Part shown: piece by piece, positions 1-8,578 of the stretch | Position numbering within the stretch: the stretch's first letter is position 1 | Layout of the letters: each line of letters begins with the position of its first letter | Source: Paludibacter sp. | GTDB taxonomy: Bacteria; Bacteroidota; Bacteroidia; Bacteroidales; Paludibacteraceae | DNA length: 63,769 nt | NCBI RefSeq assembly: GCF_009712605.1 | Contig: NZ_WASO01000009.1 | Coordinates: forward strand, 1 to 63,769 | Reading direction: 5' to 3' | Notes under the pieces: generated by a model | Database searches by the model: none | What the model was told of the DNA's origin: nothing | The model's input: only the letters and a program-made list of their open reading frames with translations | Translations under genes and position numbers: made by a program

Positions 1-2
1 AT

Positions 3-221
3 GGAATCTTAAAACAAGAGTTTTTATTGGAGGAATATCAGGTCGACATCCAAACGATGCAACTATTGGTAAAAGATGCTGTGCGAATTTACAATACGCA
101 AAGACCTCATTATTCTTGCCATATGAGGACTCCTGAGCAAATGCATGAACAGAAAGAGATTGAAATCAGAACCTATAAAAACAAAGATAGATGTCGGGCT
201 AGCCCGACATCTATCTCATAA
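3..221 (+). CDS. IS3-family transposase (OrfB) C-terminal end, partial
   Basis: The reading frame is open from the window edge (first full codon at 3) to a TAA at 219-221, so only the last 72 residues are visible. The visible part shows the end of an rve integrase core: a G-I-L-K-Q-E stretch followed by an internal segment ending in YNTQRPHYS and TPEQMHEQ. That pattern, with Y-N-x-x-R-P-H, is typical of the C-terminus of IS3/IS150-type OrfB transposases, which act as DDE recombinases on their own element ends. The catalytic glutamate should lie just outside the window. An ATG at 27 is internal and not a real start. Whether the whole element is intact cannot be judged. Confidence 0.8.
   Translation, partial: GILKQEFLLEEYQVDIQTMQLLVKDAVRIYNTQRPHYSCHMRTPEQMHEQKEIEIRTYKNKDRCRASPTSIS
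185..216. repeat. Perfect 32-bp palindrome over the transposase stop region
   Basis: Each arm of 16 bases (AGATAGATGTCGGGCT and its exact complement) meets with no spacer. It lies inside the last codons of the transposase frame. It could fold as a strong hairpin that stops transcription leaving the element, or be a host repeat into which the element end runs. No T-tract follows. Confidence 0.85.
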
Positions 222-249
222 AGCGTATTAATTTTGTCCTAGTAAAAAC

Positions 250-274
250 TGTAACGCTTTTTTAGGACTAGACA
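250..274. mobile_element. Candidate right terminal inverted repeat of the IS3-family element
   Basis: About 30 bp downstream of the transposase stop, the 25 bases beginning TGTAACGCTTTTTTAG end in ...GACA. On the other strand this begins TGTCTAGTCC, the TG...CA form usual for IS3-family ends. The left end lies outside the window, so the match between the two ends cannot be checked. Confidence 0.4.
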
Positions 275-293
275 AACCTGTCTCATAAAAAAG

Positions 294-365
294 TGATCCT
301 ACCGGGAATCGAACCCAGACCAACAGAACCGGAATCTGTCATTCTATCCATTAAACTATAGGACC
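294..365 (-). tRNA. tRNA-Arg, anticodon CCG
   Basis: The minus strand folds into a full cloverleaf. The acceptor stem pairs GGTCCTA with TAGGATC (one G-T pair), and the discriminator base is A. The T loop contains GGTTCGATTCC. The anticodon stem ACAGA/TCTGT encloses the loop TTCCGGT, which reads anticodon CCG for codon CGG. No CCA is encoded. The gene sits about 20 bp from the presumed end of an IS3-family element and is not damaged by it. Confidence 0.93.
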
Positions 366-462
366 AATCGGAGTGCAAAATTACACTTTTTCGTGGATAT
401 TTCCACTTTCCGGATGCAGATTCTATTCTGTTTTTTTACAAGACTTGTCTATTGTCAAAAAA

Positions 463-1074
463 TTACGGACGTAAGCTTTTCATTACGAAATCGATAATTT
501 CTTTTTCTCTTTTCTTGGCAAATTCAGGATAATCCATGCCATCCCAGTTGAAAATGTACTGAGAGAACGAACGGTTGATGAATACCGAGAACAGGAGAGA
601 GAATACGCTAAAGAGCAATTCTTTTGTTTCGATCGGACGAATAATGCCTTGTTCGATAGCTTCTTTGGTTTGTCTTTCAAAACGGATCAAAATTTCCTGT
701 GGGAAAAGAGAAATCTTACGTTTCAGGAAGTTCAAACGTTGAGGATTGTTCAAAAACTCATTAACGATAAACAAAGGCATTTTAGGACTTGAAATAAACA
801 ACTCAAACTGAGCAGCCATCATTTGATGAAGTCTGTCAAGATAAGGTTTTTCGCCGTCCACCGCTTCAGTAAGAACCACAAGTACTTGCTTGTACTTGTT
901 GATAAATACTGTTTCAAATAAATTTTCTTTAGATCTGAAATAATAATGAACCAAAGCGTGGTTCACTTCTGCTTTACGTGCAATTTCTGTAGTTTTTGCT
1001 GCGCTGAATCCTTTGTCAAGGAACACTTCTTCAGCAGCCATCAGGATACGATGCTCTGTATTAATTCCCTTCAT
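463..1074 (-). CDS. TetR/AcrR family transcriptional regulator
   Basis: A 203-residue regulator of the TetR fold. The N-terminal 55 residues hold the DNA-binding helix-turn-helix, with the family pattern TTEIARKAEVNHALVHYYFR followed by SKENLF. The rest is a helical ligand-binding domain that cannot be matched to a ligand. I chose the ATG at 1074 rather than the one at 1113, because homologues begin a few residues before the first helix (MKGINTEHRIL) and the upstream 13 codons are AT-rich leader. The gene is divergent from the metallophosphoesterase at 1349 and stands alone. Two overlapping inverted repeats lie in its leader and suggest autoregulation. Confidence 0.88.
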   Translation of the reverse strand: MKGINTEHRILMAAEEVFLDKGFSAAKTTEIARKAEVNHALVHYYFRSKENLFETVFINKYKQVLVVLTEAVDGEKPYLDRLHQMMAAQFELFISSPKMPLFIVNEFLNNPQRLNFLKRKISLFPQEILIRFERQTKEAIEQGIIRPIETKELLFSVFSLLFSVFINRSFSQYIFNWDGMDYPEFAKKREKEIIDFVMKSLRP

Positions 1075-1134
1075 TGTTGTGTAATTGATTTGGTTAGTTA
1101 AAATATAGCACAATTAAAATAAACTCTGTTCAAA

Positions 1135-1164
1135 ACGAATATATTTGTATTCGTATTTTCGAAT
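1135..1164. promoter_or_regulatory. Candidate TetR operator (two overlapping inverted repeats)
   Basis: ACGAATA-N6-TATTCGT spans 1135-1154, and ATTCG-N6-CGAAT spans 1149-1164. Both lie between the likely promoter box of the TetR gene and its start codon, in the divergent intergenic region. Binding here would block the regulator's own transcription; this is inferred from position and symmetry. Confidence 0.45.
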
Positions 1165-1180
1165 CAGGTTAAACACCTTA

Positions 1181-1188
1181 CAAAGATA
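1181..1188 (-). promoter_or_regulatory. -7 box of the TetR gene
   Basis: On the minus strand this reads TATCTTTG, a full match to the Bacteroidota -7 consensus TAnnTTTG. The start codon lies about 100 bp downstream. A second match, TATTTTTG, sits at 1238-1245 on the same strand. No clear -33 element is visible. Confidence 0.5.
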
Positions 1189-1348
1189 ACAATTAAATCT
1201 ATTTTTCGGTTTTTTTAAAGTAGATTTTCTTGGCCGACAAAAATAACAGATATACACCAATAAAACAACAAAAAAAAATATTTTTTTATTTCTATAACAC
1301 ATAAATGTTCAACCAACTCGGATTAAATAATTTTATAATTTCTTCACC

Positions 1349-2539
1349 ATGAGAAGCTCCATAATAATAATCATTATATTCTTGATTATAACCACTCTAC
1401 CCGACATCATACTTTTTAGACGATGGATAAAACCGACTAAAAAAGAGTGGCTCAAAAAATTACACTGGACTCTTTATGCCATTTTTATTGTCGGAATATT
1501 GGCACTTCTCTTCATTTTACCCAAAATTCAAAACGAAATTTTTCTTGAATTATTCATCTGGTTTAACTGGTTACTCTTAACTATATATATACCAAAATTC
1601 CTTTTAATTCTTTTTTTACTACTAAATGGAGCCATTTCTTCTCTTTTCAGGAAAAAGTTTCAAATTGTAACGTACGCAGGATTTTTTCTGGCCGGCATCA
1701 CTTTTGTCGGTTTTATATATGGCGCATTCATAGGCCGTTTCGACACGGAGGTAACTCATATCGAAATTAAAAGTTCATCATTACCAAGAGCATTCAACGG
1801 GCTGAAAATCGTACAACTGTCCGACCTACACATTGGCAGTCTTGGAGCCAACAGTTCTTACTGGAAAAAAGCCGTTGATTTATGCAACAAAGAGATGCCC
1901 GATGTGGTGGTAATGACGGGTGATATGATGGACAATTTTGCATCAGAACTCACCCCTGAGCTAATTAAAACGTTCCGTCAACTAAATGCGTGCACAGGCA
2001 AATATTCCATTCTGGGCAATCACGACTACGGAGACTATACCAAATGGAGTTCTCCGGAAGCAAAAAAGGCCAACCTCGACTCTTTAATACAACGCGAAAA
2101 ACAAATGGGATTCCGTCTATTAATGGATGAACACTTATTCTTAGCAAAAGACAAAGACACTCTGGTTATTGCTGGCGTCCAAAATTGGAGCAAACCACCG
2201 TTTCATTGTTATGGAAACCTTGCAAAAGCAATGAAAGGAACAGAACGTTATCCCTACGTTTTACTCCTATCTCACGATCCGAATCACTGGATGGCGCAAG
2301 TTGTAAAATATCCAAATATCCGACTTATGCTTGCCGGCCACACCCATGGAATGCAGCTTGGCATACGCAAATTCGGATTACACTGGTCGCCGGCACAATG
2401 GGTATTCAAGCAATGGGACGGACTCTACTCATATAATAATAAATCATTATACGTAAACAGAGGATTAGGTTATCTTGGGATTCCGATGCGATTGGGCATG
2501 CCTCCTGAAATAACAGTAATCACGTTAATTACAAAGTAA
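1349..2539 (+). CDS. Membrane-anchored metallophosphoesterase
   Basis: A 396-residue protein with three or four hydrophobic segments in the first 130 residues, followed by a calcineurin-like phosphoesterase domain. All metal-binding blocks are present in order: LSDLHIG near residue 157, TGDMMDN, GNHDYGD, LLSHDPN and AGHTHGMQ. The architecture matches YkuE-type enzymes, which hydrolyse phosphoester bonds at the membrane. The substrate is not predictable from the sequence; phospholipid or lipid A precursor cleavage has been shown for relatives. It is transcribed away from the TetR gene and may be regulated by it, but no promoter match to TAnnTTTG was found directly upstream. Confidence 0.87.
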   Translation: MRSSIIIIIIFLIITTLPDIILFRRWIKPTKKEWLKKLHWTLYAIFIVGILALLFILPKIQNEIFLELFIWFNWLLLTIYIPKFLLILFLLLNGAISSLFRKKFQIVTYAGFFLAGITFVGFIYGAFIGRFDTEVTHIEIKSSSLPRAFNGLKIVQLSDLHIGSLGANSSYWKKAVDLCNKEMPDVVVMTGDMMDNFASELTPELIKTFRQLNACTGKYSILGNHDYGDYTKWSSPEAKKANLDSLIQREKQMGFRLLMDEHLFLAKDKDTLVIAGVQNWSKPPFHCYGNLAKAMKGTERYPYVLLLSHDPNHWMAQVVKYPNIRLMLAGHTHGMQLGIRKFGLHWSPAQWVFKQWDGLYSYNNKSLYVNRGLGYLGIPMRLGMPPEITVITLITK

Positions 2540-2618
2540 TAAAATAAAACGAAACAAATCTTATCGAATCACAAGTAACAAACTCGCAGTACAACTTAAT
2601 TCTTTAGCATCATCACCG

Positions 2619-2650
2619 TTTTGCAATCCGCAAAAAATGCCCTATCTTTG
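2619..2650 (+). promoter_or_regulatory. Promoter of the nusB operon
   Basis: TTTTG at 2619-2623, a 19-bp spacer, then TATCTTTG at 2643-2650. Both parts match the Bacteroidota sigma-ABfr pattern (TTTG, 19-21 bp, TAnnTTTG). The start codon of nusB at 2680 follows after a short leader. Confidence 0.7.
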
Positions 2651-2679
2651 CATTAATATATAGAAGAAGCGCTACCATT

Positions 2680-3609
2680 ATGATTAATAGGATTTTGCTT
2701 CGTATCAAGATCGTCCAGATTGTATTTGCATACTACAAAAGTGGCGAAAAAGATTACGGAGTTGCCGAGAAAGAGTTATTTCACAGTATTGAAAAAACCT
2801 ACGACCTGTATTATCATTTGTTATTATTGGCCATCGAAGTTACCCGCTATTCTCGTAACAAAATAGATGCCGGATTACAAAAATACAGACCTACGGAAGA
2901 AGAGCTCAACCCTAACAGACGTTTTGCAGACAACCGCTTCATTGCGCAACTGGAAGCAAACGAAATGTTCGTTGAACGGGTTGAAGAGAAAAACCTTTCC
3001 TGGATTGACTCTCCGGACGTGTTAAAATCTTTGTATGATTCGATTGTATCTTCGGAATGCTACAAATCATACATGGAAAGTGAAACGAATGATTATGCCG
3101 CCGACAAAGAGTTGTGGCGTAAAATTTTCCGTAACGAAGTTCTGAACAACGAAGCATTAGCAGTTGCTCTCGAAGAACAAAGCATCTATTGGTGTGCTGA
3201 AGCCGATTTTGTGATAAGCTTCATACTGAAGACTATCAAAAAATTTGACGAAAGCAAAGGCGCTACTCAGGCATTGCTACCCATGTACAATCACGATGAG
3301 GACAAACGATTTGCTCAAAAGCTATTTTTTAATACTATCCGACACGGAGATGAATACAAGGCTCTCATTGAAGAGTTTACAAAAAACTGGGAATTAGACC
3401 GTATTGCTTACATGGATGTCATCATTATGATGGTAGCTCTCGGTGAGCTAAACGACTTTCCATCCATTCCGGTCAATGTAACACTAAATGAGTACATTGA
3501 AATAGCAAAACAATACAGCACTGATAAAAGCGGAACTTTCGTCAATGGAGTTCTCGACAAGATAGTATCCCATCTCAAAAAAGAGGGAACTCTCATGAAA
3601 GCAAACTAA
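2680..3609 (+). CDS. nusB: Transcription antitermination factor NusB (long form)
   Basis: NusB binds boxA RNA together with NusE and supports antitermination in rRNA operons. The protein is 309 residues, more than twice the E. coli length, which is normal for Bacteroidota. The first ~180 residues are a lineage-specific helical extension and the C-terminal third is the NusB fold, with DRIAYMDVIIMMVALGEL and the closing pattern GTFVNGVLDKI. It begins a tight gene run with yajC, the YbbR-like gene and coaE, the order commonly found in Bacteroidales. It has its own promoter at 2619-2650. Confidence 0.93.
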   Translation: MINRILLRIKIVQIVFAYYKSGEKDYGVAEKELFHSIEKTYDLYYHLLLLAIEVTRYSRNKIDAGLQKYRPTEEELNPNRRFADNRFIAQLEANEMFVERVEEKNLSWIDSPDVLKSLYDSIVSSECYKSYMESETNDYAADKELWRKIFRNEVLNNEALAVALEEQSIYWCAEADFVISFILKTIKKFDESKGATQALLPMYNHDEDKRFAQKLFFNTIRHGDEYKALIEEFTKNWELDRIAYMDVIIMMVALGELNDFPSIPVNVTLNEYIEIAKQYSTDKSGTFVNGVLDKIVSHLKKEGTLMKAN

Positions 3610-3652
3610 ATTATCGAATTAAACAAAACATAATCCAAATTAAATTCTAATT

Positions 3653-3976
3653 ATGAACACATTAGCTCTTATCTTACAAGCTCCTGCCGGGCAACCGGGC
3701 GGCATGGCCAACTACTCCGGTATCATCATGATTGTGTTATTATTTGTCGTTTTCTATTTCTTCATGATTCGTCCACAATCAAAACGTCAGAAAGAAATCA
3801 AAAACTTTCGTGCTGCAATGAAAGTTGGTGACAAAGTAATCACTTCGGGTGGCATCTATGGCCGCATCAAAGAAATCAGCGACGATACAATTTTGTTGGA
3901 AGTTGATGAAAACGTACGTATCCGCGTAGACAAAAACTCTGTTTTTGCTACTGTTGCCGATACTCAACAGAAATAA
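3653..3976 (+). CDS. yajC: Preprotein translocase subunit YajC
   Basis: A 107-residue protein with one membrane helix at about residues 20-42 and a small basic cytoplasmic domain starting at FFMIRPQSKRQKE, the family signature. The segment GDKVITSGGIYGRI is also characteristic. YajC associates with SecDF and YidC at the Sec translocon. It lies 43 bp after nusB and 12 bp before the YbbR-like gene, so it is probably cotranscribed with both. Confidence 0.95.
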   Translation: MNTLALILQAPAGQPGGMANYSGIIMIVLLFVVFYFFMIRPQSKRQKEIKNFRAAMKVGDKVITSGGIYGRIKEISDDTILLEVDENVRIRVDKNSVFATVADTQQK

Positions 3977-3988
3977 CATCGCATCAAT

Positions 3989-4981
3989 ATGTCTGCTAAA
4001 AAACCCATACGGCAGATAAAACGCTTAGGCAAAAAGACAAAAGCTCCTTTCCCAACGAAAGAGGCTTTTGTCTTTTTGTCTTTTCTGATCTTTTCGACCT
4101 TACTTTGGTTTCTTTATAAAGTTAGTCATGTACAAGAACTTAAAGTCAAAGTCCCAATTGAATATGTTGGCATTCCAAACAACGTAGAACTCGTTGGCAA
4201 ACTCCCCAAAACTCTCACCGTACAATTCAAGGATAAAGGGTCGGCTCTTTTCACTTACATCCTGAAACAGGAATTACCTCCTTTCAAAGTTGACCTGACC
4301 GGGCAATTCAAAGGAACAGGACGCATTTCCCTCCCGACCAGCAAATACGAAGGCCAGATATTCAACAAACTAAAACCGACCGCAACGCAAATACACATTG
4401 CTCCCGACTCGTTGATTATCCACTATTATTCTTTATACAAAAAGATTGTTCCGGTTCGGTTTTACGGTTCCATTCAACCTGCACAACAATTCATCCTCAC
4501 ACACGGCATTTCGGTTTCCCCGGCATTTTTGGAAGTGTATGGCAACAAGCAGAATCTCGATACACTCAAAATCATTTACACAGAACCAATACACCTTAAA
4601 GATGTCAAAGATTCCGTTAATTCGGATTTCTACCTTAAAGTTCCCAGAGGAATACACTTGTCACAACCCAAAGTAAGAGTGCATGCTGCGGTAGAACCAT
4701 TTACCGAAAAAACGCTGGAGGTCCCGGTAACCAGCATCAACCTTCCCGATCAATATTTGTTGCGAACTTTTCCTGCAACCGTTAAAGTAATTTGTCTGGT
4801 GGGTGTCTCTCATTTCAAATCGCTGACTTCCGAAAGCATTCAGGCTGTTGTCAACTACAATACTTTGTCTAGAATCAACGCCGGAAAAGCCAAAATTCAG
4901 GTATTTTCCACATCATCCGACCTTATCCGGTATCATGTGTCGCCCGAGACTGTAGATTTTCTTCTTGAAATAAAAAAATAA
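3989..4981 (+). CDS. YbbR-like domain protein
   Basis: A 330-residue protein with one N-terminal membrane helix (about residues 27-44) followed by an extracytoplasmic region made of repeated YbbR-like beta domains (YVGIPNNVEL, VPVRFYGSI, VPVTSINLP mark domain starts). In Firmicutes, YbbR proteins (CdaR) regulate diadenylate cyclase. Here no cyclase gene is adjacent, and the conserved neighbours are yajC and coaE, so that role is not supported by context. The stop codon is 2 bp before the start of coaE, indicating translational coupling. Confidence 0.85.
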   Translation: MSAKKPIRQIKRLGKKTKAPFPTKEAFVFLSFLIFSTLLWFLYKVSHVQELKVKVPIEYVGIPNNVELVGKLPKTLTVQFKDKGSALFTYILKQELPPFKVDLTGQFKGTGRISLPTSKYEGQIFNKLKPTATQIHIAPDSLIIHYYSLYKKIVPVRFYGSIQPAQQFILTHGISVSPAFLEVYGNKQNLDTLKIIYTEPIHLKDVKDSVNSDFYLKVPRGIHLSQPKVRVHAAVEPFTEKTLEVPVTSINLPDQYLLRTFPATVKVICLVGVSHFKSLTSESIQAVVNYNTLSRINAGKAKIQVFSTSSDLIRYHVSPETVDFLLEIKK

Positions 4982-4983
4982 TC

Positions 4984-5562
4984 ATGGATATTGTTGGTAT
5001 TACAGGAGGAATTGGATCTGGGAAATCAGTGATATCAAAACTACTGATTGCCATGGGTTATCCCGTCTATGACTCGGACGTGGAGGCCAAAAAGATTATG
5101 CAGTCTGATTTAGTTGTAATCAAGGAACTTCAGCTGGAATTTGGAGAAAACACATATATCAACGACCAGTTAAACAAACAACACCTTGCCAGCGAAGTGT
5201 TCGGGAATCCTGAACGCCTACAAGCGCTGAACGCAATTGTCCATCCCGCGGTCAAAAGACATTTCCAGGCGTGGGCGACACAACAATCAGGTTCGGTTGT
5301 GTTTCTGGAAACTGCCATTTTATTTGAGAGCGGATTTAATAGCGAAACACATAAAGTCATTTTGGTTACGGCGCCATTAGACATTCGAATAGAACGGGTT
5401 GTTCGCCGCGATCAGTGCACCCAAGAGCAGGTAATGCAACGCATAGCGCAACAATGGACCGAAGAAGCGAAGGCGCTTAAATCCGACTTTATCATCGTCA
5501 ATGACGGATTGCACTCTTTAATCAAGCAAACCGAGAAAATAATTTCGGAACTTACACAATAG
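4984..5562 (+). CDS. coaE: Dephospho-CoA kinase
   Basis: CoaE phosphorylates the 3'-hydroxyl of dephospho-CoA in the last step of coenzyme A synthesis. The 192-residue length is normal. The P-loop GGIGSGKS lies at residues 8-15, followed by the DSDVEAKKI segment that positions the substrate, the conserved VHPAVKR helix and the lid arginines in RIERVVRRD. It starts 2 bp after the YbbR-like gene and closes the nusB-yajC run; a HAD phosphatase follows 43 bp downstream. Confidence 0.95.
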   Translation: MDIVGITGGIGSGKSVISKLLIAMGYPVYDSDVEAKKIMQSDLVVIKELQLEFGENTYINDQLNKQHLASEVFGNPERLQALNAIVHPAVKRHFQAWATQQSGSVVFLETAILFESGFNSETHKVILVTAPLDIRIERVVRRDQCTQEQVMQRIAQQWTEEAKALKSDFIIVNDGLHSLIKQTEKIISELTQ

Positions 5563-5605
5563 CAGAACCTCCGGTTATTCTCCGGCAAACCGAATCACAA
5601 AATAC

Positions 5606-6301
5606 ATGTCCCAGTACAAACACCTCTTTTTCGACCTCGACAATACTCTTTGGAATTTTACGGAGAACGCCCGTTCAGCACTTTTTGACGTTTATACAAC
5701 TTACAACCTCAACCGGTATTATCCTGAATTCGACTCGTATTTCAACCAGTTCGAAGAAAACAACGTTGCGCTCTGGCGGCTTTACGGAGCCGACAAAATA
5801 ACCAAAGAATTTCTAAACACTGAACGATTTTTAGCTCCGCTGAGAAAATTTGGGATTCTAAATGAGCCGCTTGCCAGAGCAATGAGCACGTTTTACCTTG
5901 AGCAATGCTGCGAAAAGACAGCAGTCATGCCAAATACATTTTCTACTTTGGACTATCTGAAACCACATTACGATCTCTATATCATTTCGAATGGCTTCAA
6001 AGAAGTTCAGTACAAGAAACTAAAAAAATCGGGGTTATCCGGCTACTTCAACAAAATCTTCTTATCCGAAGAAGTAGGACACCACAAGCCCAAACCCGAA
6101 TTTTTCGCACACATGTTTTCAGTTTCGAATGCTCAAAAGAAAGACAGCCTTGTGATTGGCGACAATTTTGAAGCGGACATTGAAGGCGCCATGAATTTCG
6201 GCATCGATCAGGTGTATTATTCTGCCGATTCATCTCAAACGCTCATCAAGCAGCCCACATATACAATTCACAACTTATCAGAGCTTTGCTCTTTTTTGTG
6301 A
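5606..6301 (+). CDS. HAD-superfamily hydrolase, YjjG type (noncanonical pyrimidine nucleotidase)
   Basis: A 231-residue HAD phosphatase. Motif I is FDLDNTLW (nucleophile and acid/base aspartates at residues 10 and 12), motif II is IISNGF, motif III is the lysine in GHHKPKPEF and motif IV is IGDNFEADIEGA. Motif order and length match the YjjG/YfnB group, which dephosphorylates 5'-nucleotides and protects against noncanonical pyrimidines. Activity on a given substrate is inferred from the family only. It is probably in the same transcript as coaE. Confidence 0.87.
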   Translation: MSQYKHLFFDLDNTLWNFTENARSALFDVYTTYNLNRYYPEFDSYFNQFEENNVALWRLYGADKITKEFLNTERFLAPLRKFGILNEPLARAMSTFYLEQCCEKTAVMPNTFSTLDYLKPHYDLYIISNGFKEVQYKKLKKSGLSGYFNKIFLSEEVGHHKPKPEFFAHMFSVSNAQKKDSLVIGDNFEADIEGAMNFGIDQVYYSADSSQTLIKQPTYTIHNLSELCSFL

Positions 6302-6390
6302 ATTTATAAAAATCAATTAATATTTATTACTTTATTTAGATAATTCACACATTTTCACACTTATGTGGTTTCACTAAATAAAAGAATATG

Positions 6391-6398
6391 TATCTTTG
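6391..6398 (+). promoter_or_regulatory. -7 box of the NlpC/P60 gene
   Basis: TATCTTTG matches TAnnTTTG exactly. The start codon at 6425 follows 26 bp later. No convincing TTG at the -33 distance was seen. The 123-bp gap to the upstream gene is AT-rich and otherwise empty. Confidence 0.55.
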
Positions 6399-6424
6399 TG
6401 GATAATCGATCTAAAAACTAAGGT

Positions 6425-7198
6425 ATGTTTGGTATCAATCTCAACGGATTAATCCCGTTAAGAAGCGCTGCAGATGAGGCAAGCGAACAGCTCACACAGA
6501 TTTTATTTGGTGAATATTTCACTGTAGAAGAAGTCATTGAACGCTGGGTTCGGATTCATAACGTCCGTGATAACGAGACCGGATGGATCGACCGTAAAAT
6601 GATGACTCCTATTGATGAGCGATTATTCGACCAACTAAACCAACAGGAGCATGTCGTGGTCTCGAAACCTCTTTCGTATGCGACCCTTCAGGACGGAACA
6701 AAACAGCCTTTACCCGGCGGCAGCCTGCTTCCCTTCTATAACAAAGACAAACAGCAATTCTCAATAGGCGACCGCGTTTTCGGATTCTCCTCAGAAGACA
6801 CAAACATCAACACATCATCGTCCGAATTTGTAGAAAAGGCCTTAGCATACCTCCACGCTCCTTATCTATGGGGCGGCAAAAACATCATGGGAATAGATTG
6901 CTCGGGACTGGTTCAGGTGGCAGCACTCATGTGTGGAAAGCAACTAACGAGGAACGCCCGTCAGCAAATAGAATTCGGAGAACAGGTAAGTTTTCTGGCC
7001 GAAGCACAACCCGGTGATGTTGCCTTTTTTGACCACGACGACGGCTACATAAGCCACGTAGGGATTCTGCTCAACGATCACCAAATTTTGCACGCATCAG
7101 GCGAAGTACACATTGCCCCTATCGACAATCAGGGAATCAAATCCGTCATTACCGGGAAATATACTCACTCTCTTAGGGTTATCAAGAGAATACTATAA
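6425..7198 (+). CDS. NlpC/P60 family cell-wall peptidase with SH3-like domain
   Basis: A 257-residue protein. The first ~125 residues resemble bacterial SH3 domains, with RSAADEASEQ followed by GEYFTV and a GWIDRK motif. The C-terminal half is an NlpC/P60 (C40) papain-like domain with the catalytic cysteine in GIDCSGLVQ, the first histidine in SHVGILL and a third polar residue in HASGEV. Such enzymes cut D-Glu-diaminopimelate or related bonds in peptidoglycan stem peptides. No signal peptide is evident, so it may act on imported murein peptides in the cytoplasm, as known for relatives of YkfC. Confidence 0.88.
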   Translation: MFGINLNGLIPLRSAADEASEQLTQILFGEYFTVEEVIERWVRIHNVRDNETGWIDRKMMTPIDERLFDQLNQQEHVVVSKPLSYATLQDGTKQPLPGGSLLPFYNKDKQQFSIGDRVFGFSSEDTNINTSSSEFVEKALAYLHAPYLWGGKNIMGIDCSGLVQVAALMCGKQLTRNARQQIEFGEQVSFLAEAQPGDVAFFDHDDGYISHVGILLNDHQILHASGEVHIAPIDNQGIKSVITGKYTHSLRVIKRIL

Positions 7199-7230
7199 AT
7201 TCTGTCTTTTAATCACAAATAGCTACTACT

Positions 7231-8016
7231 ATGAATAGCCCCTACCCCGTGTTATTTGTCGGACATGGGACTCCGATGAATGCCATAGAAGAAAATGAAT
7301 TCACAACCCAATGGAAAGAGATTGGACGCCAGCTTCCGACGCCGGAAGCCATTGTATGCATATCTGCTCATTGGCTCACAAGTGGCTCATGTGTAACTCT
7401 TTCTCGCCATCCCCGTACCATTCACGATTTTGGGGGATTTCCGGAAAAGCTCCATGCTGTAAAATATGGCGCACCGGGGAATCCTGAATTAGCAAAAGAG
7501 ATTATCGATACTGTCAGGACTGCAAATATAATAAGTGATCTGGAATGGGGCTATGACCATGGCTGCTGGAGCATTTTAACGCATATGTTTCCCGAAGCAA
7601 CTATTCCTGTCATTCAGTTCAGTCTGAACGATACACTTCCCGAGAAGAAACATTTCGAACTCGCCAAACAATTAGCTTTTTTACGTAACAAAAAAGTGCT
7701 AATTTTGTGCAGTGGAAACATTATTCATAATCTTCGTTTGCTCGACTGGAGCAAAAAAGACGATGAAGAGTTTGGCTACGACTGGGCGAATGCTGTTAGT
7801 AGCCTGATGAAGAAATTGATCACTTCAAACAAGGTTGACGATTTGTGTAATTACCTCAAACTCGGACCTGACGTACAAAGGGCAATTCCAACCCCTGATC
7901 ATTTTTGGCCAGTGCTTTACGCTTTAGCATTGAAGCGCCCCGAAGAAACAGTCCGTTTTTTTAATGATAAATTAGTAATGGGTTCATTATCTATGACCTC
8001 ATTTATTATTCAATAA
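7231..8016 (+). CDS. ygiD: LigB-type extradiol dioxygenase, YgiD (4,5-DOPA dioxygenase) family
   Basis: A 261-residue member of the class III extradiol dioxygenases. The expected metal and catalytic histidines are visible in FVGHGTPMNAI, CISAHWLTSG and GYDHGCWSIL, and the GNIIHNLR and TPDHFWPVLY segments fit the YgiD group. These enzymes open catechol rings; the bacterial natural substrate is unknown, and the DOPA name comes from plant and E. coli homologues. The gene lies 32 bp after the NlpC/P60 gene and 28 bp before a HIT gene, so the three are probably one transcript with no obvious shared pathway. Confidence 0.87.
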   Translation: MNSPYPVLFVGHGTPMNAIEENEFTTQWKEIGRQLPTPEAIVCISAHWLTSGSCVTLSRHPRTIHDFGGFPEKLHAVKYGAPGNPELAKEIIDTVRTANIISDLEWGYDHGCWSILTHMFPEATIPVIQFSLNDTLPEKKHFELAKQLAFLRNKKVLILCSGNIIHNLRLLDWSKKDDEEFGYDWANAVSSLMKKLITSNKVDDLCNYLKLGPDVQRAIPTPDHFWPVLYALALKRPEETVRFFNDKLVMGSLSMTSFIIQ

Positions 8017-8044
8017 AATTGTTACAGCGAAAAATTATTATAGA

Positions 8045-8470
8045 ATGAAAACAAATCCGGCAGAATGCCTCTATTGCACTAAAAACCAGACGCAACAAGA
8101 CTTAATGATAAAAATTTGCGATCTTTCGGTTTCTGAACTTTTCCTTTTCAAAGAACAATCCTATCATGGCCGTACGTTGGTTGCCTACAAGGGTCATGTG
8201 GACGGGCTTTTTGAACTGACCGATGAAGAACGCAACGCTTTTATGGCTGATGTTGCCAAAACTGCTGCAGCAATGGACAAGGCATTCCATCCTGACAAAA
8301 TCAACTTCGGAGCTTATTCCGACACGCTATCTCACCTTCACTTTCACATTGTCCCCAAATATCAGGGTGCATTCGGCTGGGGCGGTGTATTCGAAATGAA
8401 TCCAAAACAGAAATATTTGAGCGATGCTGAGTATACTCAGGTAATCGATGCAATCAAAGCTGCTCTCTAA
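8045..8470 (+). CDS. HIT family protein
   Basis: A 141-residue histidine-triad protein. The active-site triad is HLHFHIVPK near residues 98-106, and an upstream GRTLVAY and KINFGAYSD help form the nucleotide pocket. HIT proteins hydrolyse nucleotide phosphoramidates, dinucleoside polyphosphates or adenylylated products. The N-terminal ECLYCTK resembles the zinc-binding start of HINT/Fhit-like members. A strong hairpin terminator follows. Confidence 0.88.
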   Translation: MKTNPAECLYCTKNQTQQDLMIKICDLSVSELFLFKEQSYHGRTLVAYKGHVDGLFELTDEERNAFMADVAKTAAAMDKAFHPDKINFGAYSDTLSHLHFHIVPKYQGAFGWGGVFEMNPKQKYLSDAEYTQVIDAIKAAL

Positions 8471-8529
8471 GAAAAAACACCTGAACATACATAAAGAACC
8501 GGAAGACCTTGTCTTCTATCTTTTTTCAA

Positions 8530-8566
8530 AGCAAAGGCTGATATTCTCAGTCTTTGCTCTGTTTTT
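8530..8566 (+). terminator. Rho-independent terminator after the HIT gene
   Basis: AGCAAAG/CTTTGCT arms with a further CTGA/TCAG pairing inside enclose a short loop, and GTTTTTAAT follows. It separates the housekeeping run from the large amidase gene. Confidence 0.75.
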
Positions 8567-8578
8567 AATACGGTTATA

